A stretch of DNA of 64,000 bases from Acidobacteriota bacterium. Its GTDB lineage: Bacteria > Acidobacteriota > Thermoanaerobaculia > Thermoanaerobaculales > Thermoanaerobaculaceae. Positions 8,558 through 17,508 of the stretch are shown piece by piece. A program made the translations under genes and the position numbers. The notes beneath the pieces were generated by a model. The model was not told the DNA's origin, searched no databases, and saw nothing but the letters and a program-made list of their open reading frames with translations. Each line of letters starts with the position of its first letter. Within the stretch, counting starts at the first letter, position 1. The stretch covers positions 28,974-92,973 of the forward strand of contig SCRJ01000140.1 in NCBI GenBank assembly GCA_004298115.1, given 5' to 3'.

Positions 8558-9003
8558 GATCTGCCTCCGCTACCGGTGCGAAACCCCGTCCTGTCCATGC
8601 GGTCGAGCGGCGTCGGCGGCACGTAGCAGCGGCCGCAGCGCTGGCACGGGCCCATGAACACCTCGAGCCGCATCACCATGTCGTCGCCGCGGTCGGTCGC
8701 GGTCTCGAACTGCTGGCTCATCGTGATCGCCTGCTCCGGGCACACCTCCTCGCAGCGGCCGCAGTACGTGCACCGCCGCCACTGGAACTCGAGCACGCGG
8801 AGGAGCTGGCCCGCATCGCGCACCTGGATGACGCCGGCCGGACACACGTTGGCGCAGCCGCCGCAGCCGAAGCAGCGGTCGGGATCCAGCGTGATCTTGC
8901 CGCGGAAGCCCGGAGCCGGATCGTGGGGTGCGAACGGATACGGCAGCGTCACCCGCCCCGCCTTGAAGCAGATCAGCGCCTCCCGCAGCTTGGCTGTCAG
9001 CAC
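8554..9003 (-). CDS. hyfH: Hydrogenase ferredoxin-like subunit (HyfH/NuoI-type)
   Basis: A 149-residue protein from GTG 9003, which is preceded by GGAGG seven bases upstream. Two [4Fe-4S] motifs, CFGCGGCANVCP and CTYCGRCEEVCP, match NuoI and HyfH, which bridge the electron-input module and the small subunit. A third Cys group, CQRCGRCY, near residue 130 is extra and could hold another metal or be structural. The final residues TGFRTGSGGRS look unstructured. It is placed directly after the NuoH-like gene, with 4-bp coupling to the hyfE-like gene. Confidence 0.9.
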   Translation of the reverse strand: MLTAKLREALICFKAGRVTLPYPFAPHDPAPGFRGKITLDPDRCFGCGGCANVCPAGVIQVRDAGQLLRVLEFQWRRCTYCGRCEEVCPEQAITMSQQFETATDRGDDMVMRLEVFMGPCQRCGRCYVPPTPLDRMDRTGFRTGSGGRS

Positions 9004-9014
9004 GATTTCGCCTC

Positions 9015-9932
9015 CTACATCCCGATCACCGCGAAGGCGAGGGCCGCCAGCGCAGAGAGCGCCACCCGCATGTAGTAGCCCATCGCCTGCTCGATCCGCA
9101 ACCGCGGGTTGACCGCGTCGACCACCCCCACGAGGACGAGCACGGCCAGCGCCTTGACCAGCGTCAGCACGGCGTCGAGCGGCACGACGCCGAGGTGCGG
9201 CCACGGCACGAACACCTGCACGAGCAGCAGAGCGAAGATCAACTGCTTGGCCCACATCGCCCAGCGGAAGACGGCCAACCGCGGGCCGCTCTGCTCGATC
9301 AGCGGTCCGCCCATGATCTCCTGGTCCGCCTCGGGGATGTCGAACGGCAGCTTGCCGGCCTGCGCCTGCAGCGCGAGGAACAGGGCGACGGCGGCGATCG
9401 CCATGCTGATGGTCGGGCCGTGCTCGGCGTTCCACGCGAGGATGCCGCCGACCGAAAGCGTCCCCGCCTTGACCGCGCCGACCACCAGCGCCACCGCCAG
9501 GACCGGCTCGACCGAGAGCAGCATCATCATCTCGCGCGAGCCGCCGACCGCCGCGTACGGACTGCCGCTGGCGAAGGCGGTGAGAATCAGAGCCACGGCG
9601 CTGGTCGCCGCCACGTAGATCAGCACGATGAGGTCCCCGGCGAACCCCAACGGCGGCGCGGCGCCGAGCGGCACCAGCGTCGCCAGCAGCAGCACCGAGC
9701 CCAACGTGAGGGCCGGTGCGAGCGCGTACGGCAACCCGCCGGTGGTGCGCAGGTCCTCCTTGCCGAGGAGCTTGAGCAGGTCGAGGTAGGGCTGGGTGAG
9801 CGGCGGCCCCTGACGCGAGTGGACGATCGCCTTGAGCTTGCGCATGACACCCTCGACCAGCGGCGAAAGCAGCAGCGCCACCGCCACGTTGAGCAGGGCG
9901 AGTGCGAGCGCGAGCAGCGGTGCGGTCGTCAT
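9015..9932 (-). CDS. hyfC: Hydrogenase membrane subunit, NuoH/HyfC-like
   Basis: A 305-residue protein with about eight transmembrane helices, starting at ATG 9932. The first cytoplasmic loop has KLKAIVHSRQGPPLTQPYLDLLKLLGKED, the group 4 form of the NuoH signature (R-Q-G-P-P, Y-x-D-x-x-K). The loop FDIPEADQEIMGGPLIEQSG carries the acidic residues that line the quinone-like or proton entry channel in relatives. It anchors the catalytic head to the membrane. The start overlaps the stop of the large subunit gene by 4 bp. Length is close to HyfC (about 320). Confidence 0.92.
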   Translation of the reverse strand: MTTAPLLALALALLNVAVALLLSPLVEGVMRKLKAIVHSRQGPPLTQPYLDLLKLLGKEDLRTTGGLPYALAPALTLGSVLLLATLVPLGAAPPLGFAGDLIVLIYVAATSAVALILTAFASGSPYAAVGGSREMMMLLSVEPVLAVALVVGAVKAGTLSVGGILAWNAEHGPTISMAIAAVALFLALQAQAGKLPFDIPEADQEIMGGPLIEQSGPRLAVFRWAMWAKQLIFALLLVQVFVPWPHLGVVPLDAVLTLVKALAVLVLVGVVDAVNPRLRIEQAMGYYMRVALSALAALAFAVIGM

Positions 9933-11629
9933 CGCCGTCCTCCCCGGAGCGTCAGTTCGCGCGACATCGCGAGCAGCTCCTGGCGTGAGTAGACCCGGCG
10001 CGAGTGCGTGCTCACGTCGATCGCCTCGACCCGCTCGGTGCAGGAGAAGCAGGGGTCCAGGCTGCCGAGCGTGATCGGCACGTCGGCGATCGCGGCGTGG
10101 TCGATCATCGCCGGCATCGCCTGCAGGTTCGGGTAGGTCGGCGCGCGCACCCGCCAGCGGTACGGGCGGTTGTCGCCGCCGGTCATGACGAAGTGCACGG
10201 CCTCGCCGCGCGGCGCCTCGACCACCGAGATGCCGATCCGGTCGCGCGGGATCTCGTCCTTGACCTCCGCCAGCACCTCGCCGGCGGGGAGCCTGGCCAG
10301 GCCCTCGCGCACCTGGCGGATCGAGTCGAGCAGCTCCTCGACGCGGACCAGCACGCGCGCCCAGGTGTCGCCCGCCTGCTGCGTGCACAGTCGCGGCGGC
10401 ACCTCATCGTAGGCGGCGTACGGGTGGTCGAGGCGCGCGTCGATCGGCACGCCGGAGCCGCGCGCCGGCGGCCCCACCACGCACACCTGTCGCGCCCAAT
10501 CGCCCGTCAACACCCCGACGTTCTTGGTCCGCGCCAGCAGCGTGGTGTCGCCGACGATCGCGTCGCGCACCGCCACCGACTCGCGCTCGACCTCGTCGAC
10601 CACCTTGAGGACCTTCGCGACGACAGTCGCCGGCAGGTCCCGGCGCAGGCCGCCGATCGTGTTCATGCCGTATGTCTTGCGGTTGCCGCTGATCTCCTCC
10701 GCGAGCCACATCACCGGCTCGCGCATCCGCCAGGTCTGCATCAGCACCGTGTCGAAGCCGAGGATGTGGCCCGCGATCCCCAGCCACAGCAGGTGCGAGT
10801 GGACGCGCTCGAGCTCGAGCATGATCGAACGGATGTAGCGGGCGCGCCGCGGCACCTCGATGCCGGCGGCCTTCTCCACCGCCTGGCAATAGGCGGTCGA
10901 GTGGATGAACCCACAGATGCCGCAGATGCGCTCGGCAAGGTACGGGATCTCGTTGTAGGTGAGCGTGCTCTCGCCGAGCTTTTCGATGCCGCGGTGGTTG
11001 TAGAAGCCGCGATAGTCGCAGCCGACGACCGTTTCGCCCTCGACGAACAGCCGCCAGTACGAGGGCTCCTCGAGCACTGGGAAGAAGGGCCCGATGGGCA
11101 GCACGCTCGCGCCCTCAGGCGGCTGTTTCGGCACCGGCGCCACGCCCTCGGCCGCGGGCGGGCGGTAGTCGTAGGGGAAGTCGCGGCGCAGCGGGAAGAG
11201 GCCTTCGGGCCAGTCGTCGGCGAGCAACAGGCGGCGCGGGTCGGGGTGCCCGTCCGGCGTCACCCCGACCGCGTCGCGGCACTCCCGCTCCGCCCAGTTG
11301 GCGCCCGGGACCAGCGCCGCGATCGAGTCGACGTGCGGGTCATCGGGACTCACCGCGCACTCGAGCACTACGAACAGGTGCTCGCCGTCGAGCGAGAAGA
11401 GGTAGAGGACGCGATAGTCCGCCGACAGCGGTCGGGCGTCGATCCCCACCGTGATCAGGAAGCGCGCCCGCAGCCGCAGCAGCTCCTCGGTCGCGCTGCG
11501 GAGTTCCTCGGGGGCTACCACGAGACGGAGGGTGTCGGGTGGCCCCTGTGACGCGGCCCGCAGGCCCGCGCCGATCTTCCGGGCCACCGCCTCGTTCACC
11601 TGCGCCGCGACGCCCAAAACGCTCGCCAT
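9929..11629 (-). CDS. hyfG: Group 4 [NiFe] hydrogenase catalytic large subunit (HyfG-like, NuoC-NuoD fusion)
   Basis: A 566-residue fusion of a NuoC-like domain (about 1-165) and a hydrogenase large-subunit/NuoD domain. All four Ni ligands are present: L1 motif ERICGICGFIHS (Cys236, Cys239) and L2 motif DPCFSCTER (Cys527, Cys530). These are missing in true NuoD, so this is a hydrogenase. After Arg533 there is a tail of about 33 residues of the kind removed by a maturation endopeptidase; a HycI-type protease gene lies upstream in the same operon. It belongs to the Hyc/Hyf-related branch by motif; the exact group 4 subtype needs a tree. Confidence 0.94.
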   Translation of the reverse strand: MASVLGVAAQVNEAVARKIGAGLRAASQGPPDTLRLVVAPEELRSATEELLRLRARFLITVGIDARPLSADYRVLYLFSLDGEHLFVVLECAVSPDDPHVDSIAALVPGANWAERECRDAVGVTPDGHPDPRRLLLADDWPEGLFPLRRDFPYDYRPPAAEGVAPVPKQPPEGASVLPIGPFFPVLEEPSYWRLFVEGETVVGCDYRGFYNHRGIEKLGESTLTYNEIPYLAERICGICGFIHSTAYCQAVEKAAGIEVPRRARYIRSIMLELERVHSHLLWLGIAGHILGFDTVLMQTWRMREPVMWLAEEISGNRKTYGMNTIGGLRRDLPATVVAKVLKVVDEVERESVAVRDAIVGDTTLLARTKNVGVLTGDWARQVCVVGPPARGSGVPIDARLDHPYAAYDEVPPRLCTQQAGDTWARVLVRVEELLDSIRQVREGLARLPAGEVLAEVKDEIPRDRIGISVVEAPRGEAVHFVMTGGDNRPYRWRVRAPTYPNLQAMPAMIDHAAIADVPITLGSLDPCFSCTERVEAIDVSTHSRRVYSRQELLAMSRELTLRGGRR

Positions 11630-11639
11630 CGTCCGCTCC

Positions 11640-13646
11640 TCACCCGACCAGCCCGAGCACGATCGCCACCACGGCGACCGCGCCGACGACGATCCAAAGG
11701 AGGTACACCTGCGGCACGCCGACGTGGCTGCGGCTCACCGCGCCCGCCGCCCGCTCGACCAGCCGGGCGGCCGGCCGGTAGGCCCACGCGTCGACGTCGA
11801 AGGCACGCCGCAACCCGCCGGGGAACGCCGGCACCCGCCAGCGGATGCGCGGGTAGATCCCTGCGAAGGCGTGTTTGAACGGCAGGTAGAAGCTCGACGC
11901 CGCGTAGCGCACGGTGGCCGCGGCGTGCTCCTCGCCCCCGGTCCACACCGCGACCTCGCGCCGCCCGGCGCCGCCGGCGCGCTGCAGGCCGTAGGCGACG
12001 AACGCGAGCACGACCATCCCGCCCGCCACCACCAGCGGCGACCACAGCGCGAGCGCGGCCCCGCCGCCCGTGACCGCCAGGCCCCACGGTCCGCCGAGAA
12101 GCTCGGAGGCGCTCGGCACCGCGATCGGGACGCTGGCCGCCGCCGCATCGCGGATGAAACGCAGCGGCCAGAACGGAAGCACGCCGAGCAGCACGCAGAG
12201 CGCGGCCAGGACGACCTGCGCCGCCGCCATGGTGGCCGGCACCTCGCTCACCCGGCGCTCCGGGTTCGGCTGCCCGAGGAAGACGGCTCCGAGAACCTTC
12301 AGGAACGACGCCAGGGTCGCGAGCGAGATGAACATCGCCACCAGGCCGAGGATCAGGAAGAGCGGCTGCGCCATCCCCGCCAGCAGACAGGCGGCGACGA
12401 TCAGCCACTTGCTGGCGAACCCGTTGAGGGGCGGCACGCCGGCGATCGCCAGCGACGCCACCGTTGACGACCCCGCCGTCAGCGGCATGGCGGCGGCCAG
12501 CCCGCCGAGCCGGTTCATGTCGCGCTCGCCGGTGCGGTACAGCACGGCGCCGGCGCCGAGGAACAGGCACGCCTTGAAGCAGGCGTGGTTGGCGGCGTGG
12601 AACAGCGCGCCCACGATCGCGAGCGCGCCCAGGGTCGGCGCCGTCCGCAAGCAGGCGATGCCGACCCCGAGACCGAGGCAGATGTAGCCGATCTGGCCGA
12701 TGGTGTGGAACGCCATCAGCCGCTTGCTGTCGGTCTGGCGCAACGCCGTCAGCGTGCCGACGAACAGGGATGCCGTACCCGCCAGCGCGATCGCGATCCC
12801 CCACCCGACCGCCGCGGCCGAGGCCGGCAGGAGCGCGCCGAAGAAACGCACCAGTCCGTAGATCCCCAGCTTGACCAGGGCGCCCGAGAGCGCCGCGCTC
12901 ATTCCCGACGGCGCCACCGGATGGGCGTCGGGCAGCCAGTCGCCCATCGGCAGCACCCCGGCCTTGGTGGCGAAGCCGATGAAGAGGAGGCCGAGCACGG
13001 TGTGCGCCAGCAACGGCCGCGTGGCGAGCAGCTGCGCGAGCGCCGCCAGCAGATCGCCGAAGTGGAACGAGCCGCACTGGCGCCAGAGCACGAGCGCCGC
13101 CACGACCATGCACAGCGTCGCCGCGTGGGTGATCACGAAGTACTTCCACCCGGCGCGTTGGCTGGCGGCGTTCTCCCGCTCGAAGGTGACCAGGAAGAAC
13201 GAGGTCAGCGTCATGAGCTCCCAGCACACCAGGAAGAAGAGGAAGTCGGAGACGACCAGCACGCCGACGATCGCCGCGAAGAACACCAGCAGGATCGGAT
13301 AGAACTTCGCCAGCGTGTTGCCCGCGAAGTGCGTCATGTAGTCGACCGAGTAGAGCGTGGCGACCACGGCGATCGTCGCGACGATCGCCAGGAAGAACGC
13401 CGACAGCGGGTCGACCACGACCGACAGCCGCGCCCCCAGGTCCGGCAGCGCGAGCACGGTCGCCTCGCCCTCGGCCCGCGATGAGAACGCCCGCACCACG
13501 ACGACCCAGATGGCCGCTGCCGCCGCCGCCACGAACGCCGTGCTCACCCACCCAGCGAGCCTGGCCCGGCGCGCCAGCGCCAGGCTCGCGGCGGCGCCCG
13601 CCAGCAGGACCGCGATCGCGACGGCGAGCAGTTCGGGGGTGGTCAT
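11640..13646 (-). CDS. hyfB: Hydrogenase membrane subunit, long antiporter-like (HyfB-type)
   Basis: A 668-residue, about 16-helix NuoL/M-family protein, very close in length to HyfB (672). It shows LPMGDWLPDAHPVAPSGMSAALSGALVKLGIYGL (helix 7-8 region with the key Lys) and ALFHAANHACFKACLFLGAGAVLY (discontinuous helix 12). A C-terminal extension of about 200 residues follows the 14-helix core, containing a charged segment (about residues 560-600) and a final hydrophobic helix. It should form part of the ion-pumping arm. It lies 10 bp before the large subunit gene and 4 bp after the preceding antiporter-like gene. Confidence 0.88.
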   Translation of the reverse strand: MTTPELLAVAIAVLLAGAAASLALARRARLAGWVSTAFVAAAAAAIWVVVVRAFSSRAEGEATVLALPDLGARLSVVVDPLSAFFLAIVATIAVVATLYSVDYMTHFAGNTLAKFYPILLVFFAAIVGVLVVSDFLFFLVCWELMTLTSFFLVTFERENAASQRAGWKYFVITHAATLCMVVAALVLWRQCGSFHFGDLLAALAQLLATRPLLAHTVLGLLFIGFATKAGVLPMGDWLPDAHPVAPSGMSAALSGALVKLGIYGLVRFFGALLPASAAAVGWGIAIALAGTASLFVGTLTALRQTDSKRLMAFHTIGQIGYICLGLGVGIACLRTAPTLGALAIVGALFHAANHACFKACLFLGAGAVLYRTGERDMNRLGGLAAAMPLTAGSSTVASLAIAGVPPLNGFASKWLIVAACLLAGMAQPLFLILGLVAMFISLATLASFLKVLGAVFLGQPNPERRVSEVPATMAAAQVVLAALCVLLGVLPFWPLRFIRDAAAASVPIAVPSASELLGGPWGLAVTGGGAALALWSPLVVAGGMVVLAFVAYGLQRAGGAGRREVAVWTGGEEHAAATVRYAASSFYLPFKHAFAGIYPRIRWRVPAFPGGLRRAFDVDAWAYRPAARLVERAAGAVSRSHVGVPQVYLLWIVVGAVAVVAIVLGLVG

Positions 13647-13650
13647 GGCC

Positions 13651-15114
13651 TCACCTTCCGATCCACTGCACGAGCGGGATGCCGAACGCCGGAGCGACCA
13701 GGCAGCCGAGCATCAGCACGACGAGCGCGGCCGACATCGCCGGCGGCGGGTCGGAGTTGACGCACGCCACCGGCGTCGTCTCGCCGAGGAACACCTTCTG
13801 CGCCACGTGCAGCAGCCAGGCGAACGAGATCAGGCTCTCGAAGAGCACCAGCGTCACCACGACCGGCCCGATCGCGCCGGCGAGCCGCATCGCGCCCGCG
13901 ACGATCATGAACTTGCTCCAGAAGCTGCCGAACGGGGGCACGCCGGCGACCGCCAGCACGCCGACGAAGAACGCCGTGGCCGTGAGCGGCATCGTGCGCG
14001 CCACACCGGCGAGGGCGGAGATGCTGCGCGAGCCGGTGACGTACGCCACCGCCCCGACGCAGAGGAACAGCGCCGCCTTGCCGAAACCGTGGCAGAGGAT
14101 GTGCAGCGCGGCGCCGCGCAGGGCGGTAACCGATCCGAGCGCCCCGAGCGCGACGCCGAGCATCACGTACCCGAGGTTGGCGATCGTCGAGTACGCGAGC
14201 AGGCGCTTGAGGTCGTCCTGGATGAAGTAGTAGGAAAGCGCGACGAATATCGTCACGAGCGCCATCGCCCCGGCGAGCATCGCCACCGCGGGCGGCACCT
14301 CCGGGTTCGCGACGACGACGCGCGCCATCAGGTAGACGCCCGCCTTGACCATGGCCGCGGCGTGCAGGTACGCGGAGATCGGCGTCGGCGCTGCCATCGC
14401 GTCGGGCAGCCAGGTGTGGAACGGCACCTGGGCGGCTTTCGCCCAGGCGGCGATCAGCAGCATCACGAGCACCGCGGCGCGCCAGTCGCCGGGGAGCTGC
14501 CCCAGCGCCGCGAACTCGAACGAACCGGTCTTGACGAACAGCACGCAGATGGCGCCGAGGAAGAACAGACCGCCGGCGCCGGTCATCACCAGCGCCTTGA
14601 ACCCGGCGGCGAGGCTCCTCGGGGTTCCGTAGTAGGAGATCAGCGCCCACGAGCAAACCGTCGTCATCTCCCAGAAGATGAACAGCTGGAGGAAGTTCGG
14701 CGAGATCGCCACGCCCACCATGCTGGCCAGGAAGAGGAGCAGCCAGAAGTAGTAGCGGCCCTGCCCCGCAGGGCCCTCCGGGTGTTCCCGATTGGCGGCG
14801 GAGAGGTACCGGGTCGAGTACAACACGGTGAGGAAGCCGATCACCGTCACCACCAGCAGCAGGATGCAACCGAGAGGGTCAAGCAGGACGCCGGGCACCG
14901 GTGCGGACGCAGTCCCGGCGAGGAACGGCAAGTCGCCGAGCGTGACCCGATAGCTCACACCGTACCCGGCGAGACAGCACCACACCGCGAGAACCGCCAC
15001 CACTGCCGCCGCCGTTGCCGCAACCCAGCGGGCGAACGCTCCCTTCACCACCGCTGCGACCGCCGCCGCCAGCGCCGGCAGGAGGACCATCAGCACGAGC
15101 ATCCAGCTCAGCAT
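13651..15114 (-). CDS. hyfD: Hydrogenase membrane subunit, antiporter-like (HyfD/MrpD-type)
   Basis: A 487-residue, about 14-helix member of the NuoL/M/N family; HyfD is about 479 residues. Landmarks are VPFHTWLPDAMAAPTPISAYLHAAAMVKAGVYL, with the conserved Lys, and ILCHGFGKAALFLCVGAVAYVTGSRSI. Together with the other two antiporter-like subunits it suggests three potential ion channels. The start overlaps the protease gene by 7 bp. Of the three it looks the most NuoM/MrpD-like by motif, but assignment to HyfD rather than a Mrp-type subunit is tentative. Confidence 0.82.
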   Translation of the reverse strand: MLSWMLVLMVLLPALAAAVAAVVKGAFARWVAATAAAVVAVLAVWCCLAGYGVSYRVTLGDLPFLAGTASAPVPGVLLDPLGCILLLVVTVIGFLTVLYSTRYLSAANREHPEGPAGQGRYYFWLLLFLASMVGVAISPNFLQLFIFWEMTTVCSWALISYYGTPRSLAAGFKALVMTGAGGLFFLGAICVLFVKTGSFEFAALGQLPGDWRAAVLVMLLIAAWAKAAQVPFHTWLPDAMAAPTPISAYLHAAAMVKAGVYLMARVVVANPEVPPAVAMLAGAMALVTIFVALSYYFIQDDLKRLLAYSTIANLGYVMLGVALGALGSVTALRGAALHILCHGFGKAALFLCVGAVAYVTGSRSISALAGVARTMPLTATAFFVGVLAVAGVPPFGSFWSKFMIVAGAMRLAGAIGPVVVTLVLFESLISFAWLLHVAQKVFLGETTPVACVNSDPPPAMSAALVVLMLGCLVAPAFGIPLVQWIGR

Positions 15115-15626
15115 GACGCCGACCTCTCCGCCCCCGAAGGGCCACAGGGCGCGACGCGCCCCGACGGCAGCACGTCGATCAGCAGCTCGGCCAGGCTCGC
15201 CGCGCTCGCGGCGACCTCTGGGCTCGGCGGCATCGCGAGCTCGGTGTGCCCGGGTTGCACCGCCAGCACCGCGACGCGCGCGCCGGTCTCCCGCCGCACG
15301 ATCTCCATCAGCATGGACAGCGGCATGCGATGGGTCGACGCCATGTACGACGACAGCTCGCGGGCGGAAAGCAGCGCCGCGGTGCCCGGCGCCTCGCCGA
15401 GGTCGATCGCGTCGAAGAACAGCACGGCGTCCGGCGAGGCCGTGATGGCGGCGAGGACGAAATTCTCCGGCACGTCCTCGGCGTCGATGACGAGCGCGCG
15501 CACCCGTCCGGCGAGGAGGCGGGCCAGCAGCGAGCCGAAGGCGTCGTCGCCGCGCACCGGGTTCCCGATGCCGACGATCGTGACGGCGCCAGAGAGAAGC
15601 TCCGCGAGCTCCGCGCGCAGGCTCAC
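15108..15626 (-). CDS. hycI: Hydrogenase maturation endopeptidase (HycI family)
   Basis: A 172-residue protease from GTG 15626; the GTGA overlap with the preceding flavoprotein stop decides this start. The family signature VGIGNPVRGDDAFGSLLARLL carries a Ni-sensing Asp. FFDAIDLGEAPGTAALL and STHRMPLSMLMEIV match HycI, where the second Asp and the His complete the metal site. The enzyme clips the C-terminal tail of the large subunit after NiFe insertion. That substrate is encoded three genes downstream and has a matching tail. No hyp maturation genes occur in the window, so the rest of the assembly machinery is elsewhere. Confidence 0.88.
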   Translation of the reverse strand: MSLRAELAELLSGAVTIVGIGNPVRGDDAFGSLLARLLAGRVRALVIDAEDVPENFVLAAITASPDAVLFFDAIDLGEAPGTAALLSARELSSYMASTHRMPLSMLMEIVRRETGARVAVLAVQPGHTELAMPPSPEVAASAASLAELLIDVLPSGRVAPCGPSGAERSASC

Positions 15627-16444
15627 TCCGTCATCTCCCGGATCTGCCGGTAGGTGAAGACCGGACCGTCGCGGCAGACGTAGCGGTGGCCGATGCAGCA
15701 GTGGTTGCACTTGCCGACCCCGCACTGCATCATCCGCTCCAGCGTCGAGATCACCGAGTCGGGGCTGAACCCCCGCATCAGCAGCTCCTGGACGACGAAC
15801 TTGATCATGATCGGCGGCCCGCAGACGTACGCCAGCGTGGTGGCCGGCTTGAGCTCGGTCCTGTCGAAGAGGACCGGCACCATGCCGACGTTGCCGGTCC
15901 AGCCGGTTTCGCCGCGATCGACGGTGACGTGGATCTCGACGTCCCCCCGCCTCGCCCACTCCTCGAGCTCGTCCTTGTAGACCAGGTCGGTGGGCGTGCG
16001 GGCGCCGTAGAGGATCGTCACCTTACCGAAGCGGTCGCGCTCGTCGAGCACGTTCCAGATCAGCCCGCGCAGCGGCGGCAGGCCGATGCCGCCGCCGATG
16101 AACAGCAGGTCCTTCGCCGTGGCCGCGGCCACGTCGAAACCGTTGCCGCACGGCCCTCGCACGCCGACCTCGTCGCCGGCCGCCAGGGTGTGCATCGCGT
16201 CCGTCAGCACGCCCGTGCGGCGCACCGTGGTCTGGATGCACTCCGTCCGTGTCGGGCTCGAGGCGAAGCAGAACGGGGCCTCGCCGACGCCGAACACCGA
16301 CAGCTCCATGAACTGCCCCGGTGAGAACGTGAAGTCGCGCGGCTCGCCGCCCTGGCGGAGAACGAGGTCGAACGTCTTTGTGTCCGGCGTCTCGTCGCGG
16401 ACCGCGGCGATCCGCGCCACCCGCGGCAGGAACAGGTTATCCAT
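15623..16444 (-). CDS. FAD/NAD(P)-binding electron-transfer subunit (sulfhydrogenase gamma/HydG-like)
   Basis: A 273-residue ferredoxin-NADP-reductase-fold protein. The N-terminal barrel has FSPGQFMELSVFGVG, the flavin-binding stretch. DLLFIGGGIGLPPLRGLI is the NAD(P)-binding loop. The C-terminus carries a [2Fe-2S] motif, QCGVGKCNHCCIG followed by a fourth Cys in YVCRDGPVF, as in dihydroorotate dehydrogenase PyrK, AsrB and the gamma subunit of Pyrococcus sulfhydrogenase. It can exchange electrons between NAD(P)H and Fe-S partners. It overlaps the beta-like gene by 8 bp and couples to the protease gene by 4 bp. The specificity for NADH or NADPH is not evident. Confidence 0.87.
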   Translation of the reverse strand: MDNLFLPRVARIAAVRDETPDTKTFDLVLRQGGEPRDFTFSPGQFMELSVFGVGEAPFCFASSPTRTECIQTTVRRTGVLTDAMHTLAAGDEVGVRGPCGNGFDVAAATAKDLLFIGGGIGLPPLRGLIWNVLDERDRFGKVTILYGARTPTDLVYKDELEEWARRGDVEIHVTVDRGETGWTGNVGMVPVLFDRTELKPATTLAYVCGPPIMIKFVVQELLMRGFSPDSVISTLERMMQCGVGKCNHCCIGHRYVCRDGPVFTYRQIREMTE

Positions 16445-17489
16445 GCCACTCTCCCTTGCGGATCGCGGCCACGACGGCCGGCATGTCGCTGGTCCCCAGG
16501 CAGACCTTCACGCAGCGCCCGCAGCCGACGCAGCCCACCGCGCCGTCCCGGCGGAAGTACTGGGCGCTCACCTTGTGGAAGAAGCGCCGCTTCACCCGCT
16601 CCCGGTGCGCCTCGCGGGGGTTGTGGCCGGACGCCTCGAGCGTGAAGGCGCGGAACTGGCAGGAGTCCCAGGTGCGGCAGCGGACCCAGCGCCCGTCGCG
16701 CGCCTGGTCCTTCACCGAGAAGCAGTAGCAGGTGGGGCAGACGAAGTTGCAGGCGCCGCACTCGAGGCACGTGTCCGCGATCTCGTCCCACAGCTCCGCG
16801 CTCACCCGGCCGACCGACACGCGCCGCATCGCCGAGGCGAAGTGGCACGTTTCCGGGCCGAACGCCCGCTTCGCCGCCTCCTCCAGCTCGTGCCGCAGCG
16901 CCACCTCGTCGGCCCGCCCCGTCCGGAACAGGTCGGCCGACGGCTCGAGGAGACGGCCGCCCTTCTCGCTGCCCACCTCGGCGAGGAAACGGTCGCCGAG
17001 ATCGGTGAGCTGGACGTCGAACGAATCGGCCAGGAACGGCCCGGCGTCGCAGCAGATGCAGAAGCCGAACGCACAGGGCGCGACGCACGCCACGCTGACC
17101 GAGGTCACCGCGGCGGCGCGCCGAAGGTACGCCGCGTCGGCGAGGTCGTACTCGTGCACCCGCGTGAGGAACTCGATCCCCTTGACGTCGCAACTGCGCA
17201 ACCCGAAGAGCACCCGCGGCGTCTCGTCGTAGACCGGCTCGACCACGAAGCCGCCGGGACCCCTCCCGATCGAGACGAGAGGGTCCGTCTGCGGCAGCAC
17301 CGCCTGCTTCGGCGGGAGCAGCGGGATGTCCCCGCCCCACTGCACCTCGAGGGGAGAGGAGATCCTGCGTAAGATGATGTCGCCGGCCCGGGCAGACGTC
17401 GGCGCGAGGACCTCGGCCCTCTCCATGAGGCGGCCGATCCACTCGCGCATCCTCTCCTTGCCGATCGTGCGAGCCGCGTTTGAGTGCAT
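16437..17489 (-). CDS. 4Fe-4S dicluster electron-transfer subunit (sulfhydrogenase beta/AsrA-like)
   Basis: A 350-residue protein of the HydB/AsrA type. It has an N-terminal region with several Cys (FGLRSCDVKGIEFL, CVAPCAFGFCICCDAG), then two ferredoxin-like motifs: CLECGACNFVCPTCYC near residue 240 and CVGCGRCVKVCLG near residue 325. The second is followed by TSDMP rather than a usual Pro. Such subunits carry electrons between a flavoprotein gamma subunit and a catalytic partner. Here that partner is either the hydrogenase or the FdhF-like subunit, whose gene ends 19 bp upstream. The beta-gamma order is as in sulfhydrogenase and anaerobic sulfite reductase operons. Confidence 0.86.
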   Translation of the reverse strand: MHSNAARTIGKERMREWIGRLMERAEVLAPTSARAGDIILRRISSPLEVQWGGDIPLLPPKQAVLPQTDPLVSIGRGPGGFVVEPVYDETPRVLFGLRSCDVKGIEFLTRVHEYDLADAAYLRRAAAVTSVSVACVAPCAFGFCICCDAGPFLADSFDVQLTDLGDRFLAEVGSEKGGRLLEPSADLFRTGRADEVALRHELEEAAKRAFGPETCHFASAMRRVSVGRVSAELWDEIADTCLECGACNFVCPTCYCFSVKDQARDGRWVRCRTWDSCQFRAFTLEASGHNPREAHRERVKRRFFHKVSAQYFRRDGAVGCVGCGRCVKVCLGTSDMPAVVAAIRKGEWHG

Positions 17490-17508
17490 TCGCGCTCCCG
17501 AAGGTCCT

